Program-made: the position numbers and the translations under genes
Part shown: positions 1 to 12,847 of the stretch, one piece after another
Position numbering within the stretch: position 1 is the first letter of the stretch
Layout of the letters: each line of letters begins with the position of its first letter
Notes under the pieces: generated by a model
What the model was told of the DNA's origin: nothing
Database searches by the model: none
The model's input: the letters and a program-made list of their open reading frames with translations, nothing else
Assembly: GCA_034687125.1 (NCBI GenBank)
Contig: JAQGBZ010000465.1
Coordinates: 1 to 44,659 of the forward strand
DNA from: Neelides folsomi
Lineage: Eukaryota; Arthropoda; Collembola; Neelipleona; Neelidae
Reading direction: 5' to 3'
Length of the DNA stretch: 44,659 nt

Positions 1-113
1 TTGGTGAAATGGTGTTAATAATTGTTTCTGAAATGAAAGAAGTGAATTACAATTTAAAATAACCGAGTTTAAAGGAAAAATATTCTCGCGAGATGAAGCA
101 TTTTTGGGTAGTG

Positions 114-200
114 AACCTTCACACCACAGCACACTGTGAAGGTTGAGCTTCACAAAATCACACCACATCACACTTCACACTGTGAAGCTCTGTGATGTGG
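114..200. repeat. Cluster of interleaved perfect inverted repeats
   Basis: Three perfect 10-bp inverted pairs fall within 87 bp. AACCTTCACA at 114-123 pairs with 135-144. GAGCTTCACA at 145-154 pairs with 181-190. CCACATCACA at 163-172 pairs with 191-200. The second and third pairs interlock (5' arm, 5' arm, 3' arm, 3' arm), which is the topology of an H-type pseudoknot if transcribed. The core CTTCACA is also repeated directly, and CTTCACACTGTGAAG at 173-187 is a local palindrome, so alternative pairings compete. No transposon flanks were recognised. Function is unknown. Confidence 0.85.
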
Positions 201-3200
201 TACGTACACTGCATAAGAACCTAGTAAATTGTGAATTGAATATTCGTGAATAAATACTCTTTGATATATTACATATGTTATGTAGCTATGTAAAAGATGA
301 AAAGTTGTGAATAACTGAACTATTTTAATAATAATGTCATAAGAGTATAAATTATTGATAAATATGCGATAAATTGCTTTTATTTAGATTTAGTAAGATT
401 TTAATCGTTTATAAAAGCGTTGATGCTTTCACCATGCATAATTGAATAAATTACAGGTGCAGGGTCTCAATTTATTTATTTAACAATGCATTCGAAGCAT
501 AAAGAAATAAATACAAAGAGAATTCCAACATAATCAATGTTATTCATCTCCATTTCATTTATTTACATTCCCATTCGTCCTGAGGAAAGGAAAAAGTGGA
601 AAGGGAGACGGCAGACAATAAAAAAGAAGAGATTCAATTTACGATATCCTCAGAAATTGTCAATTTAAGCCCATGTCTCTCCACGAGTGGATCTCAATGT
701 ACCATATAGGGTGAGGGCATTAACATTCAAAACCGTTTTCATTCCTCTTGAACTTACACAAACGATACGTAAATTTATATAACCAGTCTTTAAAATATCT
801 TCTCGTATAACACAACATGTTCAAAAAAGGGGTTTACAACTAACTTTCACTGTAAATGGCAAACAAGTCGTATCTTTTTTAATAACAATACATTATCTCT
901 TATTTTCACATTTTACTAAAACAAACTTAGAATATTTTAGACCTTAACAATACAAAATATACAATTGAGGAAAATATTTATGTACATTTGTATTTATGAC
1001 TATATGACCTTACAGTACATGTATGAAAAATATCTACAAACTGTACTTATCTCTACTATGTATTTATATGAATATCGTACCTATTTGCATAATTAAAATT
1101 TTAAAAATTAATTAAGGTTTTATAATAATTTGTAAATATTTTTATAAGGATTCATTTATCGTTCCAGTTTGCAATTTCTTTGTCTTTGACATGAGGGGGT
1201 TTAAAAGCTCCGTTCTGTTCTCCTCTTTGTCTCCCAAGTCCCTAAGTTTTTAAATGAATTTCAATAGGAGTTTGATTTCTCTTTTAAAGAGACAAATGAG
1301 GTATAGGGGAAAACATTATTTCTCCCTATGAGTAAATATAAGGACGTAGAGAACAATGAAAGTCTGCGAAAGTGGGTTGTTCCCCCAAGGTATAGAAACG
1401 TACACAGAGGAATTCTCCACAGGGAGACAGTTTGAGAAATGGGAAACACTCAGATTCACTCCACTACCTTAAAACCACTAAATAGGAGTCTACGTCTTTT
1501 CCACATCCATGCAGAACATCTACCTTTACAGTTGTGGTGGGATGGAGTGAGCCGTTGAATTCTTTATGTATTCAACACCATCACACACCTCATCATAGTT
1601 CATAATAGGAAGCGGCTGTTTTCCTACACGAATCATTCATCAATCATCATCAGGCCACAAGTATTTATATACCCACTTGAGCAATAATCACCCGCCATTC
1701 TCATCATTAAACCAAAGGTAGAATTGGAATCGGGAATTGTAAACATTTGAGTTTCAAATTTCCGCCTTGGATCGTTTGGAAATTCCACATTGGATCGAAT
1801 GGTTTTGATTTATTATTGTATTTTGTAAAATGTAACAACTTTTAATTTAATATTGACCTGGAGCAGTATATTGAATTTATATGTACATATATTTATATGT
1901 AATTGATTTTCAAGAGTTGAAGAATTACAATAATGACTGTCTTTAAATTGTGGTGGGAGTTGCATGTAGCACGTAATTCCTATATATCTTCAATTTCTTC
2001 AAGTGGAGATAAATATATTAATAATGGTAATATTTGTATAGAATAAAGGGAATATCTTGAAAATGATTTCGGGAGTTAAATAAGAATGAATATTTGGATA
2101 CGTGTGGTTGGATTTGTAAACCAACGATTAGGATTTGAAAAGTCAGAGTGTACACTCGGCATGTATTTCTCTAATCGTCGACCGCCTATTAACAATGCAT
2201 GCCCATTTAACGCTCTCCTTTCCTCCAACACGAGTCGGAAGGAGAGCCGTCAGGGAAATTTATATTCCCTCATTTAATAGGAAAATTGAACCGATGGCAG
2301 GTTTCGGATACAGACAGTTATAACCAATATTTCAAATCTTCACACTCCGCCCCATTACATGGTTTGAGTCTGGGGATATGTTTGATATAAAAGATAGACA
2401 ATGTCTTAATAACCAATATTTGATCCTCAGAGGAAGGATGTGTTGATCTGGTGAGATGTTCCATTTTTCCTAATCCCCCTATTCAATGGGAACCTGGGCC
2501 TCAATAATGTATGAGAATCTCTGAGGGAGTGGGGAAGTTGGGTAAGATGAAAATGATTAAAAAGTCATGATCCAGGTCGTCAGTTCCACTCGGCCGTTCC
2601 CGTAAATCCGACGTGTCCGCGGAAATCCTCCGTTCTTAATTATCCATCTATGGAGATGGGAAGGCATAGGGCGGGCCAAAGTTGAGAAAAACTCTCCCCG
2701 CCCTCAATGTAAATGCTGGAGAAGAGAGAGAGGAAAGTGGCAGTTACGGCCCGCCTAATACCCTCCCAATGAAAGTGAATTGAATGGGGAAAATTTCCCT
2801 CCGAGCTCCGCTCCGGATTAACTACGTCCCAACTTCCCCCCAATGAATTCTTGATCAGGAAGGTCGAGGGAGTTCTTCCCCGTCTTGCCTAATGGCCCAC
2901 TCCTCATTGAGAACTTCACCAAGTTGGGATCGTAACAATTGGCCCAGAATTACCGCCATAATCACCCCATCATAATTCTAACTTTTCTCCTAATAGATAA
3001 ATTCAAACATGGTTATTGATATTCAACAAAGTGGATTAACACATTACTAAAAGTTAATAATTATTTAGTTAAAAAGTTTGATCAACGAAGTTGGGTCATT
3101 TTTTTAAATTCCATTTTGGATTGAATGGGAAATGAATGATGTTCTCCTCACCCGGCCGCATCACATCCTCGTAACTCCCAATTAATGACGCGGAACGGCG

Positions 3201-4710
3201 GGGAACGTTGATGAATTTCTCCAATTTCGACTCGTATGGGCAAACAGGGACGAAATGGGAACGAAGGTTCGGAGCATTTCAAGTACTTGCTCTTTCACAC
3301 ATATCCGATTTGATCAACTCTGACCATTTCAATTCCATTCACATTTGCCTGATTAATTAGACAAGTTGAGAGAATGTAAAATAATTGTTTAAATTACAAA
3401 ATCTTCGATTAGGATTCCAAATGGAGGTAATAAAATGGGTTTAAATTCCTTTAATCTGTTTATGGTAGTTAATATAAGATAAACCCATTGACTGTGTTTA
3501 TATTTATGCACGAGACCATGTTGATAATGAGATATCTAATCAAGTTCGTGTTCCTTTGGTTCGAACATTACCACCATGGGCCGAGAGCGTAGGAAAATAA
3601 ATAAATAAATACATTGAGACACAGCAGGAAAGATGAGGAATTTTAATAATCACATTTATGAAAAGAGAAGCCCCTGCATGAAAACCCTACCAAATGAATG
3701 CATTATATTAGAAGAAGAAATAAAAAAGATCCGTCGGGAGAACAAACCCACACATGCGCCCAAACATCACCCGGCTATCCCGGTTCGGACCTTTTTTCCT
3801 CTCATTTATCAGTGTTCCGAGGAGGTTCGGGTATTTCGGATGTGGTCGCGGATGTCCCACTCCTCATCACACAAGTTGGACCCTCCAATTAATAAATAAC
3901 ACCTTTGCCCAGTCCTATTACGTGTCAGAGTGAAATTAAGGGTGGTGAAAGGTGGGAGGGAAAAAAGGCGCCTTTTTTGAAATTTCTCTTTGTGTTTGTC
4001 CAACTTTCCATTTTCGGCATTTCCCCCCTCTTTTAATCAATTTAATCCTAAAGGTGGAAAATATGTATAATTAACCCTAATACTTTTTATCTCTTCATCT
4101 TCGACAAATTTCTCATTTTTCTTTCTTTCTGTGCTCGTTGTTGGTTCAAGTGAGAAAATGTAAAAGTTGACGTTGACCACGCTTGTGTGACAATGAAGCC
4201 AACTGTTCAATAATTCGAACCCTGGAAGATAAGTGGAAATTGGAATGTGAACAGGTTCGTGTTTTCAATATTCCTTAAATTAATTTGAGATTGAAAAGGG
4301 AATCCCAATTGAATGCTAATTTTTGTCAATTAGTTGACATTGCGTGATGCAGAAAAACTCAATTTGATTTTCTATAAAGGAAAATAGAATTTAAAAAATA
4401 TTCCCCTTCTTTAAAGCCTCCCTTTTATGGAATTTTATACGGTGGGTTGACATCGAGAATAATTCAGAATAAATATATGGAGGTCGTTATGTATGAGAGA
4501 AGTATTTAAAATTCTCTCTGTTTTTTTCCTGTGCACTTAGGTTCGATATGAGAGCCTATCTCTATTTGTATGAGCCCCATGAATTTGTGCATGGTTTTCG
4601 ATGAATCTCAAATAGGCGGATCAATCACAATGAGGAATGTGAAATCGGTCTTTGGGTATAAGTACGTGAGTGTGTATAGGTGTGTGTGTGAGTTGAGTGT
4701 GTATTAATTC

Positions 4711-4859
4711 ATCTCCGTAGTTGGAGATCAGGTGGATTGATCTCACGCGAAGGAACCTCAATCGCTCCATCTCCGCCCGGGACATTCCTTCGCGGGTAAA
4801 AATGGGCCTGGGTGAAAAATCCCCGAGGTGTGTATGGAAAAGTCCTTGCAGCAGGACTT
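4711..4859. other. GC-rich segment with consecutive hairpins
   Basis: Several perfect stems lie next to each other. ATCTCC (4711-4716) pairs with 4723-4728 around a 6-nt loop. GAGATCA (4724-4730) pairs with 4738-4744 around a 7-nt loop and competes with the first. CGCGAAGGAA (4746-4755) pairs with 4785-4794 around a 29-nt loop. AAGTCCT (4840-4846) pairs with 4853-4859 around a 6-nt loop. The segment is GC-richer than its surroundings and follows a GT-rich run at about 4665-4700. It could be a structured RNA, a conserved regulatory element or chance. I recognise no known RNA family. The stems are seen directly; any function is inference. Confidence 0.5.
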
Positions 4860-4942
4860 CCGCATTGAACCTGCTCGATCATTATACTTACCATTACATT
4901 AATTCTCTATATATCTCACCACTTTTGACCTGCTAGGATTTT

Positions 4943-4968
4943 TATTCATCCAATGTATTCATCCAATA
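4943..4968. repeat. Two-copy 13-bp tandem repeat
   Basis: TATTCATCCAATG at 4943-4955 is followed at once by TATTCATCCAATA at 4956-4968, differing only at the last base. This is a small replication-slippage duplication. Confidence 0.8.
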
Positions 4969-5617
4969 TATGAATGAGAAAGGACCAAGGCGAAAGGTTT
5001 ATGAGATTTCGTGCCAATTTGAAATGAGAATTAAAAGTGTGATGTAAAACTGCAGTGTATATCAAATCTACTTTCCTTTATGACTTCTGTTTACTCCATT
5101 CCTCAATGGTCAAATACTCCTATTGTGTTCAGACACAATAATAATAATAAAACCATATTAATGAGCTTATTGAATGAAGTTATTAATTTCTTTAATTATC
5201 TTTCCTAAATGGCTAAATATACCAGATAATAACTGAATTCATCAATTTGGAGATTTTATACCCATATTTAGAAATATCAGTTTATACGTAGAAATACTGT
5301 TAAAGATCCATTTACATAATGTACACATATCATATGATGATGATACATAGTTATTATAATTATCATTTTCAATACTACATACTTATGTAAGGTAGATCAG
5401 CCAATGCACTGTATACTAGTATGTATGTAGTTATGTAAATAGATCGGCCAATTACCGTCTTCTTTTGAATATGATTTTTGGGAGGGAATTGTTAATGGAA
5501 TTAGGAAAATTAAATTGTGGTTTTTTATATTTGTTCAGAGGTTTGCTGGAGGGTTTGGATAGGAAGGAATGAATTAACCAGAATAAATTTTGATCCAGGA
5601 AGGCCCGAGGACGTGCG

Positions 5618-5669
5618 ATGATGGGGAGACGGCAATGGAGAATTCTCTTCTCCATTCTCATCCTCTTGG
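5618..5669 (+). CDS. Possible first coding exon with signal peptide (unidentified gene)
   Basis: An ATG at 5618, with a second in-frame ATG at 5621, opens a short reading frame. It begins with a basic stretch (MMGRRQWR) followed by a hydrophobic run (ILFSILILL), which is the layout of a secretory signal peptide. It ends at a good donor, G|GTAAGG (GT at 5670-5671), in phase 1, the usual phase for signal-peptide exons. Upstream at 5534-5539 is a pyrimidine-rich TTTGTTCAG that could be the acceptor of a 5' leader exon. I found no phase-compatible downstream exon, so the protein is unknown. A coding frame this short can arise by chance; treat it as a hypothesis. Confidence 0.25.
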
Positions 5670-8600
5670 GTAAGGAAACGGTTTTATATTTTACTATTCC
5701 AATTGTTTTCATTCATCTCCCATTCCTTTTAACTTCCTACCTCCAATGTCAGGGGAGTTAAGGGCAATCATTCATAGCCAAAAAGATCTTTCAATGATAC
5801 TCATGAAATTCTCATTCGCCAGACAACTCAGCTTCACAACTATATTTATCTAAATGTTTGTTGGAAGCACTTCAAGGAAACGCGTCCTCTCATTCGTATG
5901 ATCTAACTGACAGCGAGAGACATTAAGGAAATATCCACATTTGTATTTATAATCTCATATCCATATAACTAGTAATGCCATATATTTAATATATATCACA
6001 TATAGGTATCCATAAATAATGGATATGTTACATAACTATATTACATATTATACCAAAATATTACATATTTACTTCATGTTTACTCTAAACAAAAGAATAC
6101 ACATATAGGAATTTTTTTTAACAAAATAAGCTAAATGCATTGAAATAGAAATATGGAAATAAATAGTTTTATTCTTTTTCCTTTACCTGTATTCAACCAA
6201 TGTGGAAAAGTGAAGGACTCATTTTGAAAATAAATGCTTCTGTTTGTTTGAAATCCACTCCACTGTGGGTTCCGATCTGTCCTAACGAGCCCATTCCGAT
6301 TTCACGTAGAGGAAGAGTAATCAAATAAAATGATAATATCGGGTAGGGAAATTCCTCTTTCATCTCTCTTGTTGGGATAAGGAAATGTTGATCCGGAGAC
6401 GGACGAATGAGCGAATCCTCCAGGGAAGTTCTTATCTCCTTCATTCAAACACTCATTAGACATAACCAGATGATAAATGCTAAATCCCTTCCTCTTTTTA
6501 TCATTCAATTCATTTTGGTCTCAATTACACTCCAAACAATCCATCCAACCTTGATTGACATTTACTCCATAATGTTTAAATCCCATTTCCCAATATGTGT
6601 ATAATTTATAATGGTGGTTTAAGTTAAGAGGAAAAATAATTATATTCCTCGCTATTTGTGAATGAATATTTATTTAGGGGAGTTTATATAAAAGCTATAT
6701 GTGTGTGCTCACGGGAAAAACTCGTCCACAATAAACCTATCCCCTGTAATTTGAAAATTTGAGTAAAAGAGAGTTTGCCCTTTCGTAATATTTCATTTAG
6801 AGGAGGGGAATGAAATAATGTGGACGTTCGTCGTCATAACTCAATAAGAAGGGACTGACAGAGTGGAACGACGAGTTTTCCTATCTTTCCCCATGTGGAG
6901 AAACTCGGCCGTATATTTATATTATTATCTTCCATGAATTCATTCAGGTTACGAGAATGGGGAAACTTCGAGAGCCTTTAATTTTTAACCTCACTGCCGA
7001 TTCATGAATTTTCCATGCCAAGTGGAAATGATAATACTGATGTCATGTGTGTGTTTATGCTCTGTTTGTGTCGACGACTTTGACTCGTACGTGTTAGTTT
7101 ATGCATAAAGATATACCGCCCTAATGAAAGTGTCTTTCCTCCCGACTAGTCCCTATCACAATGTGTCTTGAGTTCACAACACTTTTCCTAAACTCTAAAG
7201 TGGAACTTGAATTGAGAAATTAAAAATTCCAATTCCCAAATTGGTCCCGAGGTCCGGCAACTTAACACATTTATGCTCTGTAATAATGCCGTCTTCCTCA
7301 TGCATATTTACAAGTGGTGGAAACTTGGAGTGAGACCTTTAGTTCACAATAATATACTGGATATATTGTGGATAGGAATTTATCCAAATTTCTACGGTTC
7401 GTTGGTTGTGGAGTCCAATTGGAGCGAATTTCTGCCACTGAACAAACCAGAGTTGTTTACGTACTTAAATGGATGTTTGTACACATTCCAATATGTATTT
7501 CAAATTACTTGAGTGGAAGACTTGGGGAATTAAGGAAAAATAATTTATAAAATGCTAATTTGCGGCTGAGTAGTAAATATTCAATTAGGGCCTTTGTGAG
7601 ACAAGTAATAATGGGCGGAGGATATAAGCCTATGTTGGGGAAATTGTGAGTGTGGGAATAGGTGAATAAGCTGGAAGTGTTTAAGACTAGGCGAATTCGG
7701 AGAGTTGGGAGAGTCGAGGGAATTGCGGGAGTGAAAGCGGAGGAGCTGCGTGGAAACAATAAAACCCGTTCCTTCGCAAATCGGTGTGGGCCCTGAGGGG
7801 AGTTGTACAATTTCCCCGGCCATCTCCTAGGGCGCCAGTTGACACAAGGGATGAAATTTTGAGCCAATCTGACATCATTTCTTGGCATCATTTACGAATT
7901 TATATTTTATGTACCAGAGGAGTAAAAAGGAGAGATTTGGGAATTTATAAAGGATCGTGTCCTCCACCGGAACACACATCCCGTATGTGGTGAGGGAAGG
8001 ACATGATAATCATACGTAATAATCCTTTGGATCATCTTCATCCCGATCACATCCAACTTCAACTGGCCCTTATTAACCGACTCCTTTTCCATTCTCTTTG
8101 TGAAGCTTCCTAATACATTGGGGTTGTCCTTTTAGCTTCCCATATACGTTCAACTCCTTCCATTTCAATTGGAGTTGTAAGAGAAGAAAAGAAGGTGGAT
8201 TCCGGTCGTAAATTCTCTTTCTATCGCTAATTACAACTCGATCTCATTGCCCTCCTTTGCATCTCTCTATGAGAATTTAAAAGGATCCTCCAGGGGACCG
8301 GAAATCTTCCTCAATGGGGAAAGACAACTTTTCCCATCTTTTTCTTTGAAAGCATCTGGTGGGTTACCACTGCGGGTATTTAGATATAAAGACTATTCAT
8401 ACTATTGGACCATTAAATATTCACTACAAAAAGAAAAGATCAAGAATGCTCAACTATGAATCTATACATATGTCTAAATATGCAATACATAGCCACATTT
8501 GGAAATTAATTCGACATTTATTTTACGAGATTTTACGTCAGAACTCTGGAGATTCAGAGAGAGGGATATGTTGAGAGAATCTGCATCGGAATGTAAAAAG

Positions 8601-10089
8601 CCCCTTTTACCGAGAGCCTTATTGTGAATATAAGGCCACTATGCATTTATGTATTATATATAATATATATTCTCTGCTATTCCTTCATATTTAGTAGAGG
8701 AATCCACATAGATTCTTCGCATCTCTCGGGTTGACGAAAAAAGCGGAAGAAAGTAGTTTTTATCTCATTTCGTAGAGAAAATAGGGGAAAGTGTATCTCC
8801 AATTGCTCCCAAGCACGAGAAATTTGGAAGAGAGTGCAAAGGGGCTGGGAGTAATATAAATACAGGTTCTGGTGGAACTCCGGACCCCAATTTAAAATAT
8901 AAGTGAAAGTTTTGGGAAGAACAGATTGAGAGATTTGGGCTCGAGGGAACAGATTCTTTTATCTTTGTACACTCATCTCTATTGACCCGTCAAATAGGAA
9001 TTGTGGGAATTTGGTCATACTTCAAATTCAACAATGCATTAACTTTATATGTGGGGAGAAAGTTGATTGAATATTTAAACATATACTTCCCAAACTCCAA
9101 ATATTTAATTCATTCGTCTACATTGTCCATATTGAAAGGTTTCTACTTGCATGGCCCCGGCATTGGTAATTCCCTTCACTTCTCCTTTTCCATCTTTCAT
9201 GTTCTTTCGTGTTGAGGTTGCTTTCTCAAATGTCGTTTCTGTCAAATTCGGTCCAAATTGACGCTTTTTTAATGCTACATGAAAGGATTAGGAAGATGAA
9301 AAGAATTGTGAAAGCTGGAAGTCTTTTTTTTCAATTTGGGAAGAGGAATGAGAATGTCAAAATTTGTACAAGAGTGAGGGATATAATGATGAAGGTAAAG
9401 GGAGCATTTATAGGTTCCTTGTGTGTTCCCATTGTGAGCCGTGTCATCCGTCCGAAGTCAGTTCTGCCTTATTAACTCTCCCGACCTGGGAGGAAGTTGA
9501 TGGGGAAGGGAATAGGAGACCATCCTCCGAGAAACGACATTGGAACACGAGGCCATTCATTTGCTCCCCTTACAGTTATTCCCCGGACGGAGAGACACTC
9601 AGAGCAATTACGGGAATTAGGAACGACCGACCCATCACTTTACCATGTCCATAAATTATACACGTCGCGGCCGATGAGGAGATACACAAGGCACATACAC
9701 AATCTACACGACATATCCCCCAACGATCCGAATAAAGCAATAATCGAGAGAACAACCATTTCTTATCTCGAACCTTTTCCCTCCCAACAAAGCTCCTGTA
9801 ATTAATATTCATATCTCCATTACCCACGGACAGATCCACCTTCATTTAAAGGAATTAAATCATCAGAGGACACGAAGGAAAAAATGGAACCACTTTGCAG
9901 TTCACTAAATATGACTAAACCGGCTAAACACATACTTAATAGAAGTTTTTATATAAAATCATATTTACTAAAGCTTTTATATACATTTTGTAGTTAAAAC
10001 CAATTTTATCTTTATTACTCTAAAGCACATACACCGTACAAGACATACTATAAAAAAAGAAGTACGTATTATTATACTTTATAAATACC

Positions 10090-10138
10090 ATGGTACATAA
10101 TATGTATGTAGGTATTCTAAATGGTACATATGTATGTA
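10090..10138. repeat. Two-copy ATGGTACATA-TATGTATGTA direct repeat
   Basis: ATGGTACATAA followed by TATGTATGTA at 10090-10110 recurs as ATGGTACATATGTATGTA at 10121-10138. Each unit is nearly self-complementary around the TACATA/TATGTA core. It is a clear example of the ATGTA-rich islands scattered through the window. Confidence 0.7.
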
Positions 10139-12783
10139 TACGAGTATTATTTTGTATTCTTTGAGACAACAAGTCTTGAAAGATTTGGAGATTTAGAATT
10201 TTGAAAAGGGTGATTGTTGAATATATTTTGTGAATGGGTTGAATACGGTTCTCATCCCATTAAATAATGTTTTTAAGGACATTATCTCCAACACACATAT
10301 TTTTGGTGTATAAAGGAGTGAGATGGTCGCGATGATGTTGGGAGCGGCACGCTAATGTTGTCCCATTACCCAACCTCGGTTTTCTCTCCCTCAATCTCCC
10401 CATATCTTAATTCACTTGTAAAATCCCTCCACGAAGGAACATTACTTCTCAAAGTGCACGTCTGGGTTCTAAGAGTTCCCTATGAGACCAAGTTTAGCAA
10501 TTTGTCACGAGAGTTGGTTATCTTCTTTGGACAAACAGTCGGCTCCTATTCAATCTTCCACAGTTATGACGACTCCACACACCCAACATCATTATTGTCA
10601 TTCAAATTTAACCAACTAAATACAAACACATTTTTCCTACAAAGGAATATTAATTTTCTCTTTCCTTTTTCTATGTCCCATCATTATGAGCGGCTTTTCA
10701 TATATTGATAAAATCTCATTCTACACAATATTCAAACTTTCCTTTCCAATTAATTATTATTTTCTTTTAAATAAGGATGAAGTTGAAATCGGGGAATGGG
10801 AATGATTTTATCATTTGACCTTTTGTGCTTTAGAAAAATTGTGGAGAATTCTTGGTTTTTCTCATTTTTGTCCAATTATTGAAAGGGATTTGTAAATGTT
10901 GAATCCCATTTGGGCCTTGAAGTATTTGTTCGTTGTGGGATGTTAGTTTTTGGATGTTCATTGTTATGTCTAGAGTGAGTGTCCCCATGTCTCCGTAGTC
11001 ATAATGATGTTCCATAATCATGAAAGGGGGGACGTTCCCCCTTTTATTTCCTCGGGAGTCGGAAAGGATTGGAAACATGATTGGAGCGGGAATGGGATTC
11101 CTCGGGATTCCTCTTCTTAATGTCGGATGACTCCGTGATGAGGTTTCTCGGGATTTTTCCTCTCCTAAATAATAATTGAACGCGTTTACACGTCGAGTCC
11201 CACTAGAATAGTAAGTGTGGGGATTTCTGGCATTCTTGTTCCTCAGTTGTGAGTGTTGGTGGTGCGGCAGAGGACGTGATCCTACTACCCGGGACACCCT
11301 TAATCTACTCTTTCTTTATGAATGTCTCTCGGGGTGGATGGACTTGGGGAACGGCGGTGGTGGTCATATCATCTCCCTGACTTTTATTTATGGACGGAGC
11401 CTAAGTGAGCCTCCTCTGCCGGAAGTGCGGAAGGGAGGAAAAAACGGGCGAAATGCCAGCCTGGCGCCCGACAGCTCGGCGCTCCCATAAAAAATCTCTT
11501 ATAGACTTATAGATATCAGAGTGGATGAGCAGTCGGGGTCCGCTGTTGGATCCTCCACCGTCCTACTTTCCCATGTCAACATTCCAACTATTAATATATG
11601 TACCCCCCCCAACACATCAACAATCACAGTTGCACTTTCCAACATTTCACAATATTTGCCCTTTCAAATTCACACATTTTCTGCCCATGCTCCATCTTTT
11701 CCCTTATAAGGCCCCTAAATTCCAGTCAAAATGGATTAAAACGAGGTTGGAAATAGAGGACCCAATTAGATGATTAATTCCTCGTTGGGAACATACCTGT
11801 AGAATTTAAAATAATTAATTAGCCTTAACTTTTTTCTTAATTAGGCCTTTTTGTGTGAAGGACATGTTAGTAAAAAGAAGTAAACACGTCGGTGGGGAGA
11901 TTAAAACCCAGGCGTCGTAAAAGAGTTTCGGATGTTCTGAGACGTGAGAGTCATTGATCATGAGGAGTTTGGATGGTGGAATAATTGCTCTTTCTCTCCC
12001 TCACTTCGGAATCAATGAGCTGGAGATGGCCATCCTCCTCCCCCATACACCGGCCCTAATCAATTGATCCCCTCAAACTTCTGACCTTCCAAATGAGATT
12101 ATTCAGGGAGAAAGTTGAGGGAAACTTCCATCTTCAATTATTTATCCCTCCGACCCCGATTGTCTTCTGCCCAAAAACCCACCTTTTGGCATTAATTATG
12201 GAAGTGAGAAGTCTTTGGAATTCCTAGTGGGGGGAAAGTTAAAATCAGAGATCGCGATGATCCTCATGCATATAAACTCCACTTTTCATCCTTCCCCGAC
12301 TCGGGGCTGAATAGGTAGCAGACACGGAGAGAGTTTGGAATGGATCCTGGTGGTTCTGAAGGAGTCGATTGGAATTCAGAGGAATCCTCTGGCAGTTGGA
12401 GTGGAAAATAGGGGCCAATTTGCTTCCAAGATTTCTCTCTCAATGAGGGTAAGAGGGAGGTATAATTGGAGGAGGGAGGCGGGTCGGAGCTCAACGTGCC
12501 AATCGACCCTTTAATTTATCCCGAATTATTGCCAGTAACTCTACCAGAGTTGAAGAGGAAAGGTAATTGGCCGGCTTGGGAAATCTCCACTTTTGGAGTG
12601 ATAAGGGCCGAATTCTGGTCTTCAAATATTAATGGGATGCAGAGGATGAGATTCGACTCGAATCTCCTCATCACCATCCTCATCCAAACGTGTCTCATCT
12701 CCTCTCACCTTCCCATCATTACGGACAATTACATCTATTTTTCAATTCTTGAGTTTCTCAAACCTTCACCACCCAGTTACTCC

Positions 12784-12847
12784 AATGGCACACAGTTCCT
12801 TATTAAATGGCACAAACTTATTCCTTCTTATTAAATGGCACACAGTT
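12784..12847. repeat. Local duplication around TTAAATGGCACA
   Basis: AATGGCACACAGTT occurs at 12784-12797 and again at 12834-12847. A related TTATTAAATGGCACA stretch lies at 12800-12814 and 12828-12842. Three ATGGCACA cores therefore fall in 64 bp, consistent with a recent local duplication. Confidence 0.7.

Larger units (their letters stand above)
1..5617. other. Gene-poor region upstream of a candidate signal-peptide exon
   Basis: I see no recognisable coding exon here. AT-rich stretches with ATGTA/TACAT motifs (about 930-1080, 1860-1910, 5320-5430) alternate with GC-richer, GGAATT/CCTCC-rich patches (about 2580-2960, 3150-3300, 4700-4880). The short open frames lie in several overlapping frames of the GC-richer patches and have no splice or family support. 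The inverted repeats at 114-200, the hairpin cluster at 4711-4859 and the small tandem repeat at 4943-4968 are listed separately. Confidence 0.6.

Noticed and set aside
7831..7989. Open segment between CTCCTAG and a GTGAGG donor
   Set aside because: Plausible splice signals and a protein-like reading, but no phase-compatible partner exon and overlap with long minus-strand frames.
10830..11297. Longest minus-strand open frame (155 codons)
   Set aside because: No recognised motif or consistent splice sites. By my rough estimate several frames of this length are expected by chance.
12308..12438. Open segment ending at a GTAAGA donor, with an upstream TATAAA
   Set aside because: The hydrophobic frame lacks a start. 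The frame that has an ATG (12340) stops after 23 codons. No partner exon was found.
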